Assembly: GCA_037952775.1 (NCBI GenBank) | Contig: JBANAY010000003.1 | Span: 20,770,001 to 20,834,000 of the forward strand | DNA from: Clonostachys chloroleuca | Lineage: Eukaryota > Ascomycota > Sordariomycetes > Hypocreales > Bionectriaceae | Reading direction: 5' to 3' | Length of the DNA stretch: 64,000 nt | Shown: one piece after another, positions 33,988-43,665 of the stretch | Position numbering within the stretch: position 1 is the first letter of the stretch | Layout: each line of letters begins with the position of its first letter | The notes under the pieces: generated by a model | Database searches by the model: none | The model's input: only the letters and a program-made list of their open reading frames with translations | What the model was told of the DNA's origin: nothing | Made by a program: the position numbers and the translations under genes

Positions 33988-36037
33988 ATGGCCAATTTCC
34001 AGTCCACCGCCTCTGTTCCCCAGGGATTCTCCGTTTACCAGCCTATGCTCGGTGCCCCTCTGCAGTTCTTCCCTGCTCTCGGAACCAAGCATCTCGATGA
34101 TTTGATGGACGCTTACTTCCCCGGCCCCGCCTCTATCAAGGAGAAGCGCGCTACCATCTCTCTCGACTTCCTCGACCACATCCAGAGGACCGGCGAGACC
34201 TTCAAGTTCTACGCCGTCGCTGGTCTTGTTGCCTCTCCCGAGTCTCCTGCTAGTGTCTCCACCTCCTCTCTCAATGTCAGCCCTGTCACTTCAAACTGGG
34301 ACTGGAGTTCCATCAATGGCTCGTCCACCCCTCAAACTTCTCGCAAGGCCAGTACCGCTTCCTCGCGTCAACAGCAGCCCGCTGGTGACTTCTCCCACAT
34401 GCCTGGGATGAAAATCATGACCAAGGAAGGTGTTGATGTGACCAACTCTGCTTCCCGCGGTTCCAAGACCAAGGAGCAGCGCGATCATGCCCATTTGATG
34501 CGCATTATCAAGGCCTGCGACAGCTGCCGAAAGAAGAAGGTCAGATGCGACCCCAGTCATAAGAAGCGCGGTGGTGCCTCGCCGGTGGCTGCTCCATCGA
34601 CCGCCAAGGTGGTGAAGAAGACCAAGGTGACGCGACAGGAGCCAACTGTGGCCAAGGCCCTCCCAACGGCGATGGAATCAGTGCCACCACCTGCGCCTTC
34701 AATAGACTTCGACTTCTCTCTTACATCTGACCTTGACACATTCATGCCCCTCGACTTTGCCCAGCAACAGCCTTGGGAAGACCTCATCCAATATCCTGTT
34801 GAGGGGCTCGACGAGAACTACGACTTCTTCTTCGACCCAGAGGGATACGTCTCATCCGGGTCCGCCAGTTTCTCTACCCCCGAATCTCAACCAATCCGTC
34901 ACTCTATCTCGCCAAACTCGATCCACGAGAACGTCGTTTCTGGCCTTCAGGAAGCATATGCTGGCACCGATTACTTCGGTGTTGATCAACATGCAGTGAA
35001 TGCTACCCCGGCGGGCGACTTCAACATTCCTGTCGACGCCGACTACACCGATTTCAACCTATTCTCACCTCAGTCTACCTTCTCAGAGGATGATCGCATG
35101 CTCTCAGTAGCATCATCGACACCCTCTAGTTCATCAGGTGAAAACACCGAAGGCGATCTTGGACGCTACAGAGCTCCTACGCAATCACCATTAATATATG
35201 GTGGCGATGGCTTCGATGATGTACATGGCACAATTCACGTGCCAAGTGAGGCAGAACAATTGGTAGTCAGCGATGGCCAGGATCACAATAGGCTACTATG
35301 TCCCTCAATCGATCAAGGAGCGCTGTATTATAGGACGTCAGATCATCTGAATGCATCTGCGATCCAATCTACGTCTGCCGATTTGACGGTACGCGATGGC
35401 CACACGGTATGGAGCTCCCTTACGGCTTGGTCTGGACAACGGCTAACTTTGGAGAAGATATCATCTAGCCGATCTGAGCAAGAAGCATATGCGACAAGCC
35501 TCCATAGTGTAAGTGCTGTCGGGGAGATGTTGTTTGGATTGAGGCTAACGTCTTGGAAGGTATCATTTGTCGACAGCATTCACTCGACTGGATCCGAGAT
35601 TCTCTCTACACCCGAGTTGAGCGACAGCGTAAGTCCATCTGCCCGAGCTGAAGAATTCGGTTTATTAATTTTTAAAAAGGAATCACCTCTTAGCTGCAGC
35701 CGTGGCTCTCAATCACCCTCGGTGGCTGGCCTTGACGTACGTGCCCTCCTCGGACGAACCTACCACAAGCTGGCTAACATGTATAAAGGAATTTGCATTC
35801 ACTGGCGTTGACTCCGTTGTTGAGTCACGAGAAATAACGAACCTAGAAGCCGTACGTACAGCCGCTCAGCGAGTGAGGACCATTCTGACAATTTCTAGGT
35901 GTCGAGGCGTAGGAACATTCTACAAGAAGCAGCATATGCTGGCGATCAACATATTGTTGGCGATGATCAACATGCGACAATGGTATGGCAACTGCTCACC
36001 CAGAAGACTGGCGCACAATTGGGACTAACAGGACTGA
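33988..36037 (+). CDS. conserved protein with a half zinc cluster, multi-exon 3' end
   Basis: Large first exon from the ATG at 33988. The N-terminus (KHLDDLMDAYFPGP...SLDFLDH) and the segment IIKACDSCRKKKVRCDPSHKK (about residues 171-191) mark a conserved mould family. Only three cysteines of the first half of a Zn2Cys6 cluster are present, so it may bind DNA differently or not at all. A long acidic, Ser/Pro-rich part follows. Good GT..AG introns are visible at 35510-35560, 35629-35679, 35738-35789 and 35853-35899, separating very short exons; splicing the third and fourth restores the frame. The end is uncertain: an intron at 35981-36029/36031 would stop at 36037, while without it the frame runs to 36585. 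A segment near 34951-35004 resembles 35928-35980. Function unknown; likely a nuclear regulator. Confidence 0.65.
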
Positions 36038-36157
36038 AGCATGCGGTCTTCGCAATTCGTGAACAATCGCGCACGGCAACGTTGCACGACAATTCTCACT
36101 CCTCCGTTGATCTGCTGCATAGGCAACAGCTACAGCACTTAATCGCAGTAGAAGCAA

Positions 36158-36632
36158 ATGCGAACGGCCTTAAACCCGCCGCCGCCGCTCAAGCTGGCCG
36201 TGCCGACCGATCCACCGGCCAGTCGTCTGTTCCTCTGCCATCAGTTTTACTTCGCCAGCGCCACGGCGTTCGAAGTAAGCTGCCGAGTGCCCCACTGTCT
36301 TCAGATCCACGGGCCACGATAGCATTCTACGGCCTAGCGCTGTTTGTGGCCCAGGCTGCTTCAGCGTGGAACTTAATGATTGCGATGGCAATCGCCAGCG
36401 TGGTAGCAGCTTCGTGTCTCGGCCAAAGATGGTCGTCGACCAGCTCGACGAAACACAAAGCTCTGAAGGCATCTCAAAGCCTTCTGTCGACCGTCACTCG
36501 CGAGGCGAGTGCCTCAAGATTAAAGAATACATACATGCACGAGCGTGTACCGTTACTTGGACGCCAGTTGGTCCAGGCTTTCTAATGTATCAAGATGCTC
36601 AAGAAGCATCGCGGCAGACTGCCAACGATTGA
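36158..36632 (+). pseudogene. broken reading frame downstream of the half-zinc-cluster gene
   Basis: From an ATG at 36158 one frame reads through a Pro-rich start, then LFLCHQFYFASATAFEVSC. It must gain one base at the G3 run 36311-36313 to continue as ATIAFYGLALFV, and one more at the C3 run 36350-36352 to continue as GCFSVELNDCDGN and on to ECLKIKEYIHARACTVTWTP, stopping at 36632. The three pieces have coding-like codon choice (C or G often in third position). It could be the 3' exons of the preceding gene, a separate small gene, or a decayed one. A competing single frame to 36585 exists but has poorer composition. I do not recognise the product. Confidence 0.4.
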
Positions 36633-38374
36633 ACGTCCCCATGGGAAGAAAAGTTGTTTGAATGGGTCTATCCGGTATTGACTTCTGGCTACGTGACCGA
36701 GGGTTACGCTGGCCTTTGATTATCTGGTTAGAGGTTTTGGTTGGTTTTATGTCTTTATACCCAAGCAGCAATAGCAAGCGCGCTGCCTTTGTTTAGACGG
36801 TCTCTTTGAAGAAGGACCCATGTTAGATACTAGCTTATTTTCCTATTGAAATGAATCTCGACCTGAAGTTAAAGTCACTACGACGATGACTAGCTTCGGT
36901 CTTGTAATTTTTTGCAAAGAAAGATCTGGCGCAAACATTGACGAAGTCTGCAAGAAGAAGTGAATGGGATAAAAAGAGAGGTGCCCGGAGCGAGCGAGTC
37001 TGGCCTCGCGCTTTCGTCAATTGTTTCAGTCAGTCGGACAAGTGGTGTTGGCTTGTGCAAGGGGCGGCAGTGTAGTTAACGGCCAATCAATCATGTGATT
37101 GGCCAAGCTTCCGCCTTCAGTGGACACAAAGCCGCTGTTCATCGCCCTAATAGGGAGCTGTTGCAAATTTACAGTGGGAACTTAGTTGGTAAGGCAAACT
37201 GGGAAGGACTGGCGGCGCATGAGCCATGGCGCAAAAAAAAAAAAAACACCTAAAAAAAACTCTACGGGCGTAGCGGATGGGCGACGTCAATGCGCCAACA
37301 CAAGCTGGAGGACACACACAGCCCGTGCCGTCCCAATTGACCGGGTCAGTGAGCAGCACAGTAGAGTGATACTGGGAGTAGATTGGATTGGACCGGTAGA
37401 CAACGTGGTGGCTGCCCAGTGGAGTCAGCGACTTGTGCTACCCACGGAAGGGCGACACCGGGGAGGACGCGGAGCGAATCTTTGACGTTTCGGTGCGAGG
37501 CAGGACGGACCAAAGGGCAAGGTTTGCCTCGAATTGAGCGGTGTAAAGGGAAAGCCAGTGGGCGTGGAGTTTGGGGTCTCCTGGATCTCTCGCCTCTTGG
37601 CCGGCAGCGCGGCCTTGCTTTATTTGCCAGCTCCCCGCGCCCGTTGTCTTGTTTTCGCGGGCACTGTTTTCCTGCCTCCTTGTTTTTATTTCCTTCTGTC
37701 TGTGCGAGGCGGCCATATCGACCCGGAGTTTTCGCGACGGGGCGCTGCTTGTCCGTGGTTGAGCCATCACCGTGGAGGACGCCCTAGCTGCTGCGACGAG
37801 GCTGCTGGCGGAGAGGTCGAGCGACCACGGGTGAAGGAAGAGCGGACTTGACTGGTCGCGAGAAGACACCGGAAGCACGATCCGAGGTTCAGGGCCGAGG
37901 ACGTAGGACTGGTGGCAACGAGCTCAGCAGGCAGACACAGAGACAGACAAAACAGACAGAGGAGTGACTTGCGGGTTAGCCGGACGAGAGACCATCCAGG
38001 TTGGGCTCGGCCATCTTTCATCTTTTGCCTTCGAAAAGGGCCATCTTGAGAGCAGCGTCCTGGTTGAGCAGAACGCGTTTGAGAGCACGCAAGTTAGGCA
38101 GGCAGGGCAATTGCACCTAACGGCAGGTGCAAACCGAGGGGCCAACAGCGTGCAGAGCAGGTACCTGGCCGCCCATCTACCAGCACCCTACCTCGGGCGA
38201 AGGTATTGTTAGGAGAGTGAAGCGACTAGTGACCAGCAAGAAGGATAAAGAGTGCTAGCGAGAGCGAGTGGGTGAGTGAGAGAGCGAGAGAGTTTGGATT
38301 GGGAGTGAGAGCGAGGTGAGAGTGAGGGCAACGTGAGGCGAGTCCGTGGGTCCTTCCTTCCATCAGTAGCCGCC
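36633..38374. other. intergenic upstream of tad2
   Basis: About 1.7 kb without a supportable gene. It contains A14 at 37233-37246 and A8 at 37252-37259, and a GA-rich stretch at 38250-38330 just before the tad2 ATG. Many overlapping frames in 37380-37880 have high GC but no domain. Confidence 0.45.
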
Positions 38375-40210
38375 ATGGCCAGATTCAAGTCACTTCTCAG
38401 ACTGGACAAGGCCGGCCCAAGGATTCGCAAGTTGTTCACGCGCGACCACGGCCAGTCTACAACTGTTGCCACTGCTGGTACCCTTGACGCAAACCTCGAG
38501 GCTAATGCAAACACCGTCAACGATAGCCACACGGACGCCGCTGCCAACAAACCAGCTGATATCCCAGGTACCCAGAATACCCTTACCGTTCTCCCTGGCA
38601 CGCCTGACCGCCCAGTTGCTGCCCCAGTTCCACCTAAGGTGTCTGAATCCGGAGAACTTGAGAATACATTGACCCAAGCGACGGATCTGCAACCTGCCCT
38701 CGAGGCTGGCACGCACGACACTATGCGAGTCTCTGTGCCCTCCCCAAACAAAAAGTATGCCCCGCCGGGCACAAGTGCGCTTGCGAACAAGGAGAACCTG
38801 CCTATTGGCACAGCCCCCGAGAGGCAGAGATATCCGAACCATGCGCCGGTTCATAACGACGCGGACGCCCTTGCTTCGTCCCTCGACGGCCTTGACCTCG
38901 AGAACACGCCTAAAATCAACATTCTCCAAGAGACAACACCAGTAGTTACGCCCGCGGCCCCTGAGAAAGATGAGCTAATGGCCCCGGAGCTCAGTTCAGA
39001 AGAACTCAAGGCACTCCAGGCCGAGCAGGATCGACATAGCTACTTCACCGAGGAAGCGCTTGAAATGGTAAGTGATCTGTCTTGGCTGCTTACAACCCAG
39101 CTTGTGTCCCCTCTCCCACTCGTCGTCTTTACACCAATGGCCTATGCCTGGTTGCTCCCCAGGACGTTCGTTGTTCTCATGAAATTCAACTCGCTGACTC
39201 CATACGATGAGTAGGCTCGATTGGCCCTCCGGACAAACGAAACACCTGTCGGGTGTGTTTTCGTACACAAGGACAAGATCATCGCCCGAGGCATGAACGC
39301 TACGAATGTGACCCGAAATGGTACCCGTCATGCTGAATTTATGGCTCTGGCCGCGCTCCTTTCGGTTCCTAGTGCGAATCTACCCCGGACAACGTCCCTC
39401 AAGCCCAAGGTGGAGATGAAGCCGGAAAACATGTCGGAAGACAGCGCTTCCGCCTGCTCCCCCCCCCCCCGACGAGGGCAATGAGGATGGCAGCAAGGGA
39501 CACCTGTATCCATATGGACAGAAAGAGCACCCCGATGCCAGGGTTGACCGATCTATTATCCGCGAATGCGTGCTCTATGTGACCGTAGAGCCCTGCGTCA
39601 TGTGCGCTTCACTCCTTCGACAGCTTGGTATTAAGAAGGTCTACTTTGGCGCAGTTAATGACAAGTTTGGTGGCACCGGTGGCGTCTTCAGCATCCACAC
39701 CAATTCCCTCCCCGTTAGTAGCGAGGGGCCGTCGATGAGCGCGCACCCACAGCCACCACCCATCCGACTCCCTGGCCGTGGGCAGATTCTAGGAACCTCT
39801 TTTCCTCCTAGTGGTGGAGATGGAGGCAACGTTGAGCCTGGCTATGAGATTGAAGGAGGCTGGGGCCGTGATGATGCCGTGGGGCTTTTGCGAAAGTTTT
39901 ACGTCCAAGAGAATGGACGAGGTAGGCTTAGGCCACGCCATGTGTAGATTTGGGCTTCATGACTAACTGCTATCTCTCAGCACCCGTGCCACGTAAAAAG
40001 GAGGGCCGCGCAGCCCGCCTTGCCGCACTCGAGAACAATGAAAACGACGACGAGAATGACGATGCGTCCGAGGGCATAGAACGTATAGACACTGGGTTTC
40101 AGCCGAGGGACGACCCTGAAATGATCTTGAACAATGGCGCTGACGAGCCAGACCAAGCTGAAGAGGGGCCTTTGGCTGTAGAGTCCGAGACAAGGCTGCT
40201 GGACATCTAG
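38375..40210 (+). CDS. tad2: tRNA-specific adenosine-34 deaminase catalytic subunit (Tad2/ADAT2), frameshift in poly-C
   Basis: Converts A34 to inosine in tRNA anticodons with Tad3; essential in yeast. Exons 38375-39067, 39215-39921 and 39981-40210. The zinc and proton-shuttle residues are in RHAEF and PCVMC, with NETPVGCVFVHKDKIIARG and the FGGTGGVFSIH loop also present. A Lys/Arg-rich then acidic tail ends at 40210. The first 200 residues are a Pro/Thr/Ala-rich disordered extension not found in yeast Tad2; the ATG near 38977 (before APELSSEELKALQ) could be an alternative start. The frame is interrupted at the C12 run 39459-39470: removing one C (or adding two) joins SASACSPP to DEGNEDGSKG. 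As the gene should be essential, a sequencing slip in the homopolymer is most likely. Confidence 0.9.
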
Positions 40211-41470
40211 AGCCGTTACCCCTGTAGAGGAGTGTTTACATGCGTGAAACACCGCCTTGGTGTTTATTTAATTGTAATAGTTGCTTAAGGGTGCTTGGCA
40301 CGGGGCACTGGGTACTTTGACAATGGGGATGACGCCGTGTTCACAAAATATAGCCAAGGAGGAGAAGAGGCGATGATGATAGCTAGAAAAACCTTTGTGG
40401 GAGCATGTATGACCATCGGAAGAAGAAGTCGATATCACCTGATTTGGTCTTGTGAAGTCTCTCAATCCTCACACCGAATATCTGAAGAAGGCAATCCACC
40501 CAACGAAGTTACATTATGTGTGTGCTCTGTGATTAGTGATGGTCCTAGAATTTGAAGTCGCCATTAAAGACATTTGGAAAACTAGACAAGGCGGCTGCCA
40601 CACGTCCTGACGGTCAACTTTACGAATAGCTACGAAGCCTCAAGAAATGCTTTGAGCATAGGCACACTTGTCAGGTATCTTGACGTCAAATTTACTTTGC
40701 GATACGCTTCCGAAACCAACAGGCAGGCGACGCCGCCGATCATGATCGCTGTCGTGGCAACATAATCTCATTCTATGGGCTCGTCCATGCATTCAGCGCC
40801 ATTTTCAAGCAGGTCTTCGCGACTCCGAGAGTCGGCATTTGCGGCCGCCTATATCAGTGCGGTGCTATTATATCATGCCCCCAAAGCGAAAGGCCCACGG
40901 TGCGGCGGCTGACTCTGTCAAGGCCGGTAGAGTCTCTGCTGACTCGACACCAGGGCTACGCACAATTTGACCCCTCGACAGCCCCGACCGACCATCAGAC
41001 GCCGACGATGATCTTGACGGGGGCACCGCGGATATCCAGAAACGAGGAAACAAGCCGATGGCCTTGTAGGGTTCTGGGTTCTGCTGGGCTCCCAACCAGT
41101 AAGGAAACTCAGAGGCCCTTACACGGTTATTGCAGAGCCGACATCTTGAGCTTCACATTTCCACGAGTAAACATTGACAGCCTATAGCCTCTATGCTGCT
41201 GTGTCTGTGGTACTTCTCAGATGATATTATCAATTTTTTGAAGGCATCCGAGAGTTTATATTATCTGCACACGGAGCTTCGGAAAGGCCAACTTAATATG
41301 GAAAATAACAAATATTTCGTTTGGACTATGCACCCAGAGACTCCTTAACCTCGTAGTAGATGCGGTCATCGGCAGATTGAGATTGCACGGCTCGAGGGAG
41401 ATTACCACGACAATGAAGCCTACGGTCCGGGGACTCGTAAGTCCTGGAACTAGAGGCGCCATCTGCTCTT
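40211..41470. other. intergenic between tad2 and a broken MFS gene
   Basis: Convergent 3' flanks, 1.26 kb. No gene or repeat recognised. Confidence 0.5.
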
Positions 41471-42775
41471 CTACCAGGTATATCGGAAGCCCTTGTCCTG
41501 TTTGCCTGTAACATCGGCATCGCCTGAGCCTTGCTCCTCAGCCGTTCGATGGTCATTCTTGTCCCGTCGTTTATTCTCCCATCCGACTGAGAGACCAAAC
41601 AACGTGAAAACGACAATGCACGCTCCAATGGCAACAATGTCAGTAATGACGCCTTCAATGTACCTTGGCGCATTCGTCCATAGCTGTGGCCCGGCAATGG
41701 CTGCGGCAGCGTAAAGTATGAAGTAACTGTTACTGGCCACGGACTTTTTCGTGTTGCCTTTGAAGTTTGAGGCGATCAGGCTCAGGAAGACAACCGTCGT
41801 TGGTGAGAGAACAGTGGCCATCCAGGTGCAACCAACAATGCCCCATCTCGCATCCATGGGCAGCACAAGAAGACAGATATTGTCAACCAGGGGGGGATAC
41901 TGGCAATAATACCCCAGCAAGATCTTGGGATCTTGGTGACCCGGATACCGACAACGACGATCCAGATCATGATGATCTGCAGCACGCCTGCAGGAAGACT
42001 GGCGAGCATTGTGTTAAGCTTCGACCAGCCGAATCCATTAATAACCAATGTTCCGAACTGCGAGTAGGTAGTCATTAGTTTATTATCATGACTGATTGTG
42101 ATGTACGAGATTTGAATTAAAACACGGACCTTGATGACGGGAGAGGCGAGCGTATTGCAGAAAGCACCAATGACAAAGAGCCACACGCGACGATCCAGCA
42201 AGGCCTCTTTGATCTGAGAGAATTTGAACTTTGTCTGCTCCTTGGAAATTCGCTCCTCGGCCAACCTTTGGGCGGCAATGCTTCGCTCACGCGCATTGAG
42301 GAACCAGGCCGTCCCAGGACCTAGTGGCATAAAAATAAAAAAAAAAAGGGTACGAGAGAGTATAGTCCTACCTCCACAGACGAGGAACATAACTCGCCAG
42401 TTGGAGATGGCAGTGTTGCCGGCAAGGCCAATGCCATACATGATCAGAGCACCAATTATCTGGGCAAGACCATTACAAGTCACCCATCTGGCGACTCGGA
42501 AAGGCTGCTCTGATATTTTGTACCAGGAACGTGATAATAAAAAAGGCGGGCGAGACACCACCTTCAGTAAAACCGAGTAGGAATCGAACGGCTGTGAAGC
42601 CACTGAAGTTGCTGGGTGCGGCCAAGCAGCCGGTAACGATACCCCAGGTTATTACTGTCCAACCGACGGTTCTCGAGATGGGCAGACGGCTCATGATGTA
42701 GAATAAAGACCAGTTCTTGAATGAGGTGTGTACTAAGAAGAACGAGGCTGTAATGGCTTCAGGCCTCCAAGCACT
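41471..42775 (-). pseudogene. Dal5/allantoate-type MFS transporter, 5'-truncated and frameshifted
   Basis: Reads leftward as an anion:cation symporter-type MFS protein. Recognisable pieces: LPISRTVGWTVITWG, LLGFTEGGVSPAFF, SWYKISEQPFRVARWV (the usual WYxxxEQPxR), GPGTAWFLN, INGFGWSKLNTMLASLPAG, and a C-terminal half with MDARWGIVGCTWMA. About 100 residues (helices 1-2 and the N-terminus) are missing; the homologous frame ends near 42775, right against the amidohydrolase remnant. One shift lies near 42528 (one base too many in an AA pair) and one at the G7 run 41890-41896 (one base short). An intron at about 42130-42060 (GTCCGT..CGCAG) looks genuine. Substrate unknown; the family carries allantoate, ureidosuccinate, nicotinate and similar acids. 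Confidence 0.75.
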
Positions 42776-42779
42776 CTAG

Positions 42780-43123
42780 GTTGCAGCCAAGGCAGGCGTC
42801 ACAGTGTGCTTCGGGTCCGACCTGGTTGCCGGCATGCATCAGTTCCAACTGAAGGAATTCACCCTCTGTTCCCAGGTACAGAAACCAGAGGAGATATGCG
42901 GAGCGTGACTCTTAACAATGCCAAGGTGATGCGCCTCGAGAACGATGTTGGGCAAATCAAGGAAGGTTTTTTTGCCGACTTGGTTGTATTGGAGAAGAAC
43001 CCTTTGGAGGACATTACTATCATGGACGACAAGGCTAATATGCTTGCTATGGTCAAGGAGGGCCACGTAGCGTTTAGTTCCTTGGATAACTGGCCAGTCA
43101 CAACTGACCGGGCGCCGTGGTGA
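42780..43123 (+). pseudogene. amidohydrolase C-terminal remnant
   Basis: Only the last quarter of a metal-dependent amidohydrolase (imidazolonepropionase/prolidase-like group) is left. From 42780 it reads AAKAGVTVCFGSDLVAGMHQ, including the metal-binding aspartate of the GSD motif, then QLKEFTL. After a 1-base shift near 42896-42898 it continues as RSVTLNNAKVMRLENDVGQ and KEGFFADLVVLEKNPLEDI to the stop at 43123. No start codon, no N-terminal HxH metal site. The 5' end stops exactly where the divergent MFS gene also stops, so a single deletion probably removed the shared promoter and both 5' ends. Confidence 0.8.
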
Positions 43124-43665
43124 TGCTGCTCATCAGCAGAAACTGATGGCCAAGGCTCTTGTATGAAACATGCTAGATTGATAAATAATGTAAAAATATA
43201 CATTAAATCCTCCGGTTGATCTTGAGGCTCTCAATGTTCCAGACTGCATGAGACAGAAGTATGCTCTGTCTTTTATGATCTTCACCTGAGACTGCATTCT
43301 CCCCGCTTCGCCCGGCCGTTCCTGCCAAAGGTTGACCGTATCATGTATCATGCATCGTGTGTATTCTCAGTATTTACCCCACTAGCCGAAAGCAGTTCGA
43401 GTCATGGATGAGGAGAAGGCTTAGCTGGCTACGTATTAATTTCGATAGAGAATCGTTCCTTTCCTGAATCAGGTAGGTTTTAACGTGGAGAAGCGGGGGT
43501 TATTTGTGCCGGGGTTCTTTATCATTTCCTGTCGGAAGCCAGATGAATGTTCCGTTGCTCGGATCGTGATACTACAACCACCCCAGCACATCCCACAGCG
43601 TTCGGATCGCGTTCCGACCTCTCTATGACAACAGCCTCGTCCCCTCAAATGAGATAACGGCTGAT
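43124..43665. other. intergenic before the regulator
   Basis: Holds the 3' flank of the amidohydrolase remnant and the promoter of the Zn2Cys6 gene. Nothing else seen. Confidence 0.5.

Noticed and set aside
37380..37880. Several overlapping GC-rich frames upstream of tad2
   Set aside because: All frames on both strands are open because of base composition; none has a domain.
42310..42372. Intron in the MFS gene at the T-rich segment (GTAGGA..CTAG)
   Set aside because: The sequence inside reads as the expected hydrophobic helix before GPGTAWFLN, so it is probably coding.
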